From assembly GCF_000378405.1 (NCBI RefSeq), contig NZ_KB899637.1, positions 336,374 through 400,373 on the forward strand: 64,000 nucleotides of DNA, in the 5' to 3' direction. Positions within the stretch are counted from its first letter, which is position 1, and each line of letters starts with the position of its first letter. Position numbers and translations under genes: made by a program. The notes under the pieces were generated by a model, which saw nothing but the letters and a program-made list of their open reading frames with translations, was not told the origin of the DNA and did no database searches. This DNA is from Succinimonas amylolytica DSM 2873. Its GTDB lineage: Bacteria; Pseudomonadota; Gammaproteobacteria; Enterobacterales; Succinivibrionaceae. This document shows positions 34,901-43,700 of the stretch, piece after piece.

Positions 34901-37022
34901 TGAGTGGGGCTTATTAGCAGGTACTGTTGAGACCACGGAAGAGTTTCAGGATTATAAGCCGCATATGAGCTTTGAAGACCTTAAAAAGCTTTCAGATGAA
35001 TTTGAAGAAAAGCTGGACAGGGATTTTTGGGAGAGCCCCCGTATCCGCATCGTCAAGGAGGTATCTTCTCGCAAGAAATTCTGCCATCAGGAACTGGAAT
35101 TCCTGGAGGTATTCTGGGAGCGGGGCGGCTTTGACATAATTGCCGGAAATCCTCCCTGGGTGGTACCCTCATTTGACGTCATAAGCATCCTATCGGAAAG
35201 GGATCCCTCTGCGGATGTTAAGCGCATCAAGGCGCCGGATGCTCTTAAAGAAGCTACGGAAAAGGTAAAAGAGGATCCGGCTTTTAACCATTTTTACGAA
35301 AGAGAGCTTCTGGAAAACTCTCGGGAAACCGCCTTTACCAACATCAACAACCCGGAGGTTCACGGTAACGACCTTTACCGTATTATTCTGTCCCGATCCC
35401 TTAAAATGTTGAGTTTCCGAGGTTTTATGGGGATGATACATCCGGTATCTGTCTTTACCGATGCTAGGGGCGGTGATTTTAGAAGGCTTCTCTATCCGCA
35501 CCTTAAATATCATTTTCGGTATGCCAATGAACGGCTAATCTTTCCTGAGGTTGATCATAACGCAATTTTTAGTGCTAATGTCTATCGGGGCAATGCTGAC
35601 AATATTTCCATAACTGAGGTAGCAGGGCTTTATTTTCCGGAGGAATTAGACTTGATATTCCGAAAAGGGACGCCGGAACATGACCGTCTAGTTCATTTCG
35701 GAACTTCGGAAATACAGGCAATCAGGGATGCTTTTGAACCTGATTCCAATCCTGATTCACCAGTATTTGTGGCCCTTCCTGACCAGCAAACATTGGATGT
35801 TATTAAAAAATTTACGGAAATAAAGGAGAGAATAGGAGATTTAAAGCCGGTAGTATCAATCTTATTTAATAATACCACTGGAGTTCAAAAAGGTTCTATA
35901 AAATACGAAAACCGCCAACCAGAAGCACCTATAGAACTGATTCTGACAGGGCCTTTGATTACTGTAGGTAATCCTTTATTTCAATGTCCGCGGAATCCTT
36001 GTGTTAAGAATTCAGATTTGGATGCTATCGATTTAACAGTTATTACTGAAGATTATCTTCCCAGAACCACACTTTCACCGGCACTACCTATTCCAGAATT
36101 CCGAAAACTTTCAGAATTTGCTGACACAGAGATGTATTTAAAGGATTATCCGGAGCTTACACAAGATAATAAGGAAGAGATTAAAGAACTGCAGAATGAA
36201 GAGCTTTTAAAACATTATAAGATTTCAGTAAGAGCTATGTTAGATCTTGATAGTTCTAGAACGGTACATATCTCTATTACATCTCCTTCAGTGAGTCATG
36301 TAAATGGATTAAAGTCCATATTCTTCAAGGATGAACGAGATACAATAATGGTAGCAGCGGAAATGATGTCTGTACTGTATGATTATTTTATCAAAAGTAA
36401 AGGAAGTAAAAATTATCAGATAAGTACTATCCTGCAATCTCCATTATTCTTATTATCTTCTTTCAAGCAGAATATTTTTTCCAGAGTACTCCTCCTGAAC
36501 TGTCTCACTGTTTATTACCGTGATCTCTGGGAACGAAACTTTGATGAATCCTTCATTGAAGACTCCTGGAGCATTTCGGATGAACGGCTTAAACCTTTTT
36601 TCAGCCTCACCAGAGAATGGACTTCGGCTATACCTCTTCGTAACGATTTCGAAAGAAGACAGGCTTTGGTGGAAATTGATGTCCTGGTGGGTATGGCCAT
36701 GGGCTTTACTCTGGATGAGCTATGCTTTATGTACCGGAGTAAATTCCGGGTGCTCCAGCAGAATGAAGCCGATACCTGGTATGACCGCAAGGGGCGGATT
36801 GTTTTCACCATAGCCCAGAGCGACGTGGGAGTAGAGCGGGCTCTTTTTGAGGAGTATCAGAAGCGGGCTGCCAACGGCGAAACCGAATTTGTCTACACCG
36901 TCACCAAAAATCAGCTCTATTTGGGCCGGAAAATAACCTATTACGCTCCCTTCAACAAGTGCGACCGCATCAAGGATTACGAAACCGCCTGGAAGCATTT
37001 TGAGAAGGTGCTTGGAAAATAG
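31911..37022 (+). CDS. Very large N6-adenine DNA methyltransferase-like protein (DrmMI/PglX-like)
   Basis: A 1703-aa protein. The AdoMet-binding motif I reads EPAMGAAAF near residue 654, where active relatives usually have DPAxGSGxF. The catalytic motif IV NPPW is at about 1080 (IIAGNPPWVV). Between them VYGVDMNPHALELGKLALWL is typical of Eco57I-type/type IIG and PglX-like enzymes. The N-terminal 600 residues and the C-terminal 600 are unassigned; the latter probably recognises the target. Methylation would mark self DNA, as in DISARM and BREX. Motif I lacks the usual Gly-Ser-Gly, so activity should not be assumed. An AAGGA site precedes the ATG 152 bp after the helicase gene, and a small gene follows after 18 bp. 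Confidence 0.87.
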   Translation: MDNLSKEQSLYRFITNEGDFFTDDYLDESFAGKVFDNSFLGKKNKISEDDFAASSDSAATPWGNSAEIKAGIKSAMGKLRDLYGEYKAKIHDPRSEAKGIIKETSLFHGKLLEDILWYRYEVIGGKADNDGHPVPYSEIYYLNGPDDKEKSIVPVRHIIRNKNDASVRMLIMEMQPEIENGAYSPGGLCKQQISGKTPEEESKLPQRYFREQWKDVFKVPEGYHISPSVIRDAISEISHGEKSLRPEYILLLAGPKIYLIKTDVWDQQSYLMLDIDELISGMTASQKSENLFMIFWLLVAAPELLGDTGMIARLIEDNRSHAYSVTSELKTGVVNVIKILGNEASYYFGKHPKSCFCQDFSRTGKEREIFNTAVLNDCLIYVYRLLFIFFAESRKGELGLAPERDDAYDLGYSLEHLRVLALRKLRSRGENEDFFFDNSMKKLFALYGKGSSDLIIKNGYRPEGKGGLTEEWLRRIDSPIFSDAGLTYFKELRIRNSEWQKILKNLSVTRRKSKNGRIRTGLINYAALGVNQLGAVYENLMSYRCYYAEQDLIQVHNSKETNPDLYLLDDYDNLGRYDFKNEVVHDPEDPNRPLIVSKGSFVYWLSTLDRSRSASFYTPVSLTRSTVKYTLQGIRERLDKGEMDYREILDLKIYEPAMGAAAFQNEVIDQLAELYLDCAIKDESRKSDGRKLSPEKYRNELTKVKAFIATRNVYGVDMNPHALELGKLALWLNTIHRGMEPPFFVNRLCVGNAVLGASLTYYNTTQRLKYDEKKQGFVNWWEYRNPPRVEFPAGRVSSNGKRTKGFKRPKAGFYTFLLPTPEMGEGLKIAKTVDITSWKSANKANLDILKIKIADWTKPLKHEDIDRLQTLSKAFDVKLKLYYQYQSELTGISAVISDVWPNFSKVAKQSGAIDLLQGAFRINFNQKIDLLDKLDRDGSPASQVRMVMNYWCALWFWPVDKFAELPDRDQFWSDLEAILAMDDMMTVKKSESSQTSDEWGLLAGTVETTEEFQDYKPHMSFEDLKKLSDEFEEKLDRDFWESPRIRIVKEVSSRKKFCHQELEFLEVFWERGGFDIIAGNPPWVVPSFDVISILSERDPSADVKRIKAPDALKEATEKVKEDPAFNHFYERELLENSRETAFTNINNPEVHGNDLYRIILSRSLKMLSFRGFMGMIHPVSVFTDARGGDFRRLLYPHLKYHFRYANERLIFPEVDHNAIFSANVYRGNADNISITEVAGLYFPEELDLIFRKGTPEHDRLVHFGTSEIQAIRDAFEPDSNPDSPVFVALPDQQTLDVIKKFTEIKERIGDLKPVVSILFNNTTGVQKGSIKYENRQPEAPIELILTGPLITVGNPLFQCPRNPCVKNSDLDAIDLTVITEDYLPRTTLSPALPIPEFRKLSEFADTEMYLKDYPELTQDNKEEIKELQNEELLKHYKISVRAMLDLDSSRTVHISITSPSVSHVNGLKSIFFKDERDTIMVAAEMMSVLYDYFIKSKGSKNYQISTILQSPLFLLSSFKQNIFSRVLLLNCLTVYYRDLWERNFDESFIEDSWSISDERLKPFFSLTREWTSAIPLRNDFERRQALVEIDVLVGMAMGFTLDELCFMYRSKFRVLQQNEADTWYDRKGRIVFTIAQSDVGVERALFEEYQKRAANGETEFVYTVTKNQLYLGRKITYYAPFNKCDRIKDYETAWKHFEKVLGK

Positions 37023-37040
37023 CACCGTGGCAGTGAGATC

Positions 37041-37424
37041 ATGGATATTGGAAAGCTTAATACCAAAGTGAATTTCGTTGAAGGTTACGACAACGAGCCG
37101 TTTGTAATTTTCAAAATCAAGGATTCCAATGAACCATTTTTAAAAATCTGGGAGGGTTTAATTTCAGATTTGCTTGAAAATCCGGATATGTCAGGCAATG
37201 GCTGGAAAGGGTTAACCAGGGATTATCACGAACTGAAGGGTATTTGGGCAGATGGCGGTGAAGACACTGAAATAGATGCGGCTGAATACCTGAGTGATCT
37301 TGCATACTACGTTAACCAGTCATTTAGTTATGAAGAAACAGCGGAAATGCTGGAATCTCTCATCAAATACTTAAGTTATGCGAAAGAACAAGGTTTTGAA
37401 ATCATGGCAAAATTCATTAACTGA
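37041..37424 (+). CDS. Small acidic protein within the helicase/methyltransferase cluster, 127 aa
   Basis: It begins 18 bp after the methyltransferase stop with a GTGAG site, so it is almost certainly cotranscribed. The protein is acidic and soluble with no membrane segment. The N-terminus looks beta-stranded (TKVNFVEGYDNEPFVIFKI) and the rest helical (AAEYLSDLAYYVNQSFSYEE). I recognise no family. Small proteins in this position of multigene defence systems are often inhibitors or assembly factors, but there is no direct evidence here. The next 280 bp up to the large helicase contain no convincing gene. Confidence 0.75.
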   Translation: MDIGKLNTKVNFVEGYDNEPFVIFKIKDSNEPFLKIWEGLISDLLENPDMSGNGWKGLTRDYHELKGIWADGGEDTEIDAAEYLSDLAYYVNQSFSYEETAEMLESLIKYLSYAKEQGFEIMAKFIN

Positions 37425-37706
37425 TTTACCTGATGAGGAGTATCCAGAAGCACTATGCTCACAGCACAGAGGATTGTCTGCCGTAGGAAAACGAAACTCA
37501 GTCCAGTCCTTTCCGCTTCACGTGCTTCACCCATGTTTTTCAAAAAACAAGGCGTAATCTATGAGCCTGTTCGCATATTAAAGTCCCCCACTGGTTTTAT
37601 CATGGATAAACTTTATTCCGGCAGGATATACTTTATTTCATGTTAAATCCGGACTTCGGGGATTATTGCAGAGTTCGGAAGCGTTGTTCAGAGTTTGGGT
37701 GATTTT

Positions 37707-40700
37707 ATGCTGCCGTACGAAGAAGCCTTGGAAGTTCGTGAAGCTCTTATGGGATATATTGTCAGCCAGTATCCTCTATCAGATCCTGCTGTCATGAAGG
37801 AATTTCAGTCATTTCTCCAGGATCCTGAAAAGGGCATTTTCAGAGGGCCTTTTGTTTCCGCCAGCCTGCCATTTAAAGCTACGGATCCAGCTGAAACCGA
37901 AGCTCTTTCAGACTATCTCGCGGTAAGGCCGAAATTCACTCCCTTCACTCACCAGATGAGGGCCTTTAAAAGACTGGCCACCTGGGATTACCTGAGAAAT
38001 ATTCCCAGAATTCCGGAACCCGTCATTATGACCACGGGTACTGGCTCCGGAAAAACTGAAAGCTTCCTGTTCCCAGTACTGGATTACTGCCTTCGCATGA
38101 ACCAAGGGCAGGGTAATAGCAAGGTCGAAAGCAATAATAATAGCGCCGGACAATACTACCGGAAACCAGGGGTTAAGGTTATTATCATGTACCCCATGAA
38201 TGCTCTGGCAACGGATCAGGCCAAAAGACTGGCCCAGGAGATTGCGAGACTTCCCCTGGGCAGCGACGGAAAGCCCCTGGTTACCGCCGGACTTCTTATC
38301 GGGCAGCACCAGCCGGAAAAAAACGGCAAAAAGGGATCCCTAGGAGGAAAAAGCGCTTCCCGGCAGGTTTCCCGTGAACATCTCCGGCTCCCGACGACCA
38401 TGGGAGAGGATCACATAATTGAGGATCGTGAGACCATTATCAGGGAAGTTCCGGACATCATTCTCACCAACTTCAAAATGCTGGACAGAGCCCTTATGCT
38501 GGAGGAGTTTCATAATCTCTGGACCGGAAATATTCCGGATCCTGATGAAGTTCAGCCGGGCCAGAAATTTCATCCCTGTCTCAGATTTATTGTTCTTGAT
38601 GAAATTCATACCTATGACGGTGCTCAGGGATCAGATGTGGCCAATCTTCTCCGGAGACTCCGCTTAAAGCTCAGGCTGACGTCAGAGGAACTGTGTCCGG
38701 TGGGCACCTCCGCAACCATTGGCGGCAGCAGCATTGCCGAGTATGCCTCTAAAATCTTCGGGGGGGACATCACGGATGAGGCTGTCATAAAGGAGACTCG
38801 CCTCTCCCTTAATGAATTTCTCAGGGAAGGAAATGAGATCTCAGGAGGTCTCCCGGATATAGCTCAGGTGATGCGCGAGGATCTTTCTCTCAAGGCGGTA
38901 CAGGATCTCAGCGCCTCCGAAATTATTTTTGCGGAGGAGATCTGCCTCGATCGGATTTCCCGGGTCTGGTTTCCCGCATACGACAAGGAATTTCCCATAC
39001 CGCTGGAAAAGCTTCCGGAAAGTATAGCCGCTGAAAGGAATCAAAAGGCTCAAAATAACCAGGAGAATCCGCTCTCGGAAGAATCACCGGGGTTGCTTTC
39101 CCTGACGGATCGTCTGGATATTTCCCGGGATATTGTGTCCCGGCGGATATTCCGGGGACGGTGCGTCCGGGGACTCCAGAAACAGAAGGCTTTCCGGGAC
39201 ATTATTTCAGCTGTTACTTTGGGCAATATTCCGGATACGGCGCTACTTTCTTATGTGGAAAATGATCCGGAATTCGAAAAGCTTTTTAATGACTTCAAGG
39301 CTTCTGGCAGCTTTGCGGGTAAACTCTCTTTGGCTGCTGAAGACAGTTCTGCTGAAGACAGCCACACGGCAGAAAACGGCGTGACTGCCAGAATAAGAAA
39401 AGAAGCTGCAAAACGCATTTTAAGGCAGCTTCTGGATCTTATTTCCGGCTCCGATGCCGAGGATTCCACAGCGGATTTTCAGAAGCCCTTTCTGTATATG
39501 CGCATTACCATGTGGGTGCGGGAGCTTACTTCTTTGGCTCGGGTGGTAGCACGGAATCCGTCATTTGTGTTTACCAAGCAGTCCCGGAGACCGGAGTTAA
39601 ATGTAGCAGTGCTTCCTATGTGGAGCTGCAGAAAGTGTGGCGGAAGCGGCTGGGTAGCTCTCCTGAATCAAAGAGGGGATTCTTATGAGCATTCCTTCTC
39701 TGCAGTCGGTCAGGCTTTTATGGGGGATAATTCGGATCTCCGGCTCCTGGTGCCCCGTAACGATCCGGAGGATACCAGACTTCGGGAGCGTATTCCAGAT
39801 AGCGGGGATCTGCTTCCGGATACCAAATACCGGAGGCCGGTAATTGCAGGAGAGGCCCTGAAAAAGAAGGGGACGGTGAAAAAGATTCGGCTCTCTCCGG
39901 AAGATCTTAAAATAGGGGATGACAGCGGTGCTGGCTCTGTTTTGGACAGTGCAACTGAAGTAGCTGACTGGCTGAAAATGGTGCCGGCATACGAGTACCG
40001 GTTTATTTCACAGTCTAAATCCGGCGAATCTGTAAAATTCCGGCAGGTCTGTCCGTTCTGTCTGGCTTCCTCTTCCATATCTCTGGCAGGAGGCCATGTT
40101 TCATACCTGTCTTCGGTAGCTATGAATGCAGTGATGTCCAGTGAGGCCTCGGGACAGAAAGAGAATGATCGCCGGCTTCTGGTGTTTTCCAATGCCGTGC
40201 AGAACGCCGCATTTCTGGCCGGCGTCTACGAGGATCGCAGCTTCCGCTTTGCCTTCCGTCATGCCATGACCGAGTATTTCAGATACTGGAAGGGGAAGAC
40301 TCCGGCGGAACTGCAGCCCTCCGGGATCAGTCTCCGGGATTATGTTTCAGGATTTGTGTCCTATTTTACGGATAAGCTGGGACACGGGGATCCCCTGTCC
40401 CGGGATTTTATTTCCTTTTTCCGTCCGTCTCAGGAGATGATGTATTTCCGGTATGAGGATTACTGGCATGATGCTGGTATTTCCGGGGATAAGGCAGGTG
40501 ATAAATCCGGTGCAGCAGATGAAAGCAGGAGGCAGGAATTTTTAACGGCATTTAAGAACCGCATGATCTGGGAATGTGTAAATGAATTTGCCGAAGCCAG
40601 TGACGACGGCCGTTCTCTCATGGTAACGGGTACCCTGGCAGCTGATTTTGATCCTGCAAAGCTCCGGAAGGCGCAGGATCTTGTCAGAAAATACCTGGTG

Positions 40701-43700
40701 AATATCACCGGCTATGATTATGCCAAAATTTCTCCTGACAAGCTCGCTATAAACCCCGGGGATTCACCGGAAGCAGTTCATGAGAAGGAGGAGCGGCTTT
40801 ATGGCTTTATTTCTTCCTTCCTGCATAGTCTCAGGGAACGGGGAGCCATCGAAACCCCTTATACCAGCTGTTACCGAGGTAAAGCTCTTTATGATATCAG
40901 CTGGTTTTCTTTAAAGCCTGCGGGAGATTTCCGGGAGCTTACCCCCATCTTTAACATTTTCAATATCCCGAGACTGGCGGCAGTCATGTCGGAGGACAGT
41001 AAAAGCAGAGATGCCAAGGATTCCTATAAGATAGTAGAAACCATCAAAATTTCGGATACCGGCCGCTCCCGTTATTTTGAGATGTTTTCCCGGGCCTTTC
41101 TGGATCAGGAGGTAACCTTTGCTGACGAGGAAGGAATTGTCAGGAAATTTTATGAGAAGCTCTTTCAGGCTCTGGAGGAATCCGGCCTTCTGGTCAGACT
41201 GAATCCCGACGCCGCTGGCAGGGATATCGGGGAGCTTTATTACATTCCGCTGGAAGCGGTGCGTATATCCGATGAACTTGTCTCCCTGGAATGTCCGTCC
41301 TGCGGCCACAGATCTCATACTCTCCGGAATGCTCCCGGCCGGGAATATCATATCTGCCCAGTTATGATCCAGCACAGCTTTCAGATGCTGGAACGGAATC
41401 CTCTGCGGGATCACTGCCTTGACAGCCATCAGGGGCCGGATTCAGGGCATACCTGGGTTAATCGTTATTACCGGGATCTCTACAGTACCCGATCCAGTCC
41501 CAGAATCACCGCCCGGGAGCATACCGGCATTTTAACCCGTTCTCTCAGGGAGGACACCGAGCAGGCTTTCAGGAAGGGGGGCCGAGGAGAGAGCGTCAAT
41601 GTGCTTTCAGCCACTGCCACACTGGAAATGGGCATCGATATCGGGGATCTTAATACCCTGATTCTGGCTGGCCTTCCGGAAAATACTGCCAGCTATCTGC
41701 AAAGAACCGGTCGCGCCGGAAGAAAGGAGGGCAGTTCTCTGGTACTGAACTTTGCCAGAGCAGGTTCCCGCTATGATCTTTACTATTTTGACCGGCCTCT
41801 GGATCTTATGCAGGGGCAGGTAACCACCCCGGGCTGCTTTCTGGAATCCTTTGACATTATCCGCCGGCATTTTCTGGCCTATTGCTTTGATTCGGCCCTG
41901 ACAGACAGCTTTGTAACCGGAAACAAGACTGTGTGTATCCGAAAAACAGGTTTTAACGGCAGCTCCATCCCGGAGTTTGTGGACGCTATTGAAAAGTATG
42001 TTGCAGCGCACAGGGAGGATCTGCTCTCCAGGTTTGCGAGCGTCTATCAGCCCTCTGAGAAGCGGGAAATTCAGGGAATGTCAGGAGTCTTTTCCAGAGA
42101 TGAAGGTGCAGAAAGCCTAGAGGTGGAAGATGTTACAGACACCTTCTGGAAGGAGGCTGATCGCTATCAGGAGCTTTTTCAGGAACTGGAACGCTTTGTG
42201 AAAAGCGGAGAAATTTTTCAGAACCTGAGAGGAGAGTTTATCCGTCTTGCGGAGATTATCAGGGAGCTTTACGAACAAAGGAGCAGTTATCACGAAATCC
42301 TTGATGCGATTCCGGAGGCTGACAAGCATCGGAGACAGGAATACAGGGAACGGCTTCGGATGGTTAATATCCGCTTAAACAGGCTCCTTAACGACCAGAA
42401 GCCACTGGAGTTTATGGTGGATCAGGGACAGCTCCCAAATTATGCCTTTCCGGAAAAGGGAGTGAGCTTTACCGGCCAGATTATGGATTTTACCGGCCCC
42501 TCTGATGAGAAGAATAAGAAAAAGACCGTCAAATCCAAGAAACTCCGTTCTGAAATTGTGGAGCTTACAGAGCCTGCCAATGTTGCTCTGACAGCTTTGG
42601 CCCCTGATAATACCTTCTATTCCAACGGACATCGCTTTGTGGTTATGGGGGTGGATCCTGCAGCTTTAGGAAACAGGGGGGATCCTTCGGCTACCGGCAG
42701 ATCCGAGAGTGTCAGGAGCTTATCCGCAGCAAAAATTTCGGGCTCCGGACTTATCAGGTATTACTATTGCGGGAAATGCGACGGCCTTTTTGTGGATGTG
42801 AAGAAACAGACCTGCCCGAAATGTGGCTCATTGGGACTTAAACAGCATTTCTTTATGAAGATGCCGGCCATGCTAAGCGAAATGCCCCGCAAAAATGCCA
42901 GTTTGCTTAACAATGCCCGGGAAGAACGGGATTTCGATACCTATATAACCCAGAATCATTTCTCCTTTGAAAACAGAAAGGGGCCAGCCTATGTGATCCG
43001 GGAAATTCCCTTTGCCGTGGAATTCTGCGACAAGGTAAACATTACTGTGGTTAATTACGGCAATAACCGGGAATCTGACAGGGAGTCTCCTACGGTCAAT
43101 GGCAGAAAGGTTAGGAAGCACGGGTTTGTGGTGTGTACCTCCTGCGGCAAGATCACTTCTCTCCGGGACTATTATGAAATGCATCGCGGAGATTTCGACG
43201 AGAGCAGCCAGAGGTACGAAAGAGAGCAGTCCAAGAGTCAGGTAAAACCGGAGGATCCTCATTTCCGGTTTTGCAGATATCAGAAGCTCACTAGTCTTTG
43301 CGACGAGATACCCGGTACCGGTCAGCGTCTTTTTGCAGAAACCTGGCTTATGAGGGAATTTTCCACCGAAGCTCTCCGCATCCTTCTCCCGTCCTATCAC
43401 AACCTGTCATCCGGTAATGGCAACAGCGGCACTGAGAAGGGGGAGATGATCCGTGCTGTACTCCGACAGGGTATTAAGTCCTATTATGGAGGTTCTCCGG
43501 ATCATCTGGATTTTGAGTTCTATAACGAATACAACCATAGAACCGCCAACTTTGACGAATATCTGGTGATTTATGACAGAGTCCCCGGAGGTACCGGATA
43601 TCTTAAAAAGCTTATGGAAAAGAGTGATGAGGCGGAAAACAGACTGGTATTTCAGGACGTGTTCCAGGCCGGATACCAGGCGATTTCCGCCTGCCGCTGC

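Noticed and set aside
37455-37646. Possible 63-aa gene between the small protein and the giant helicase
   Set aside because: No good ribosome site and a Cys/Arg/Ser-rich composition not typical of neighbours.
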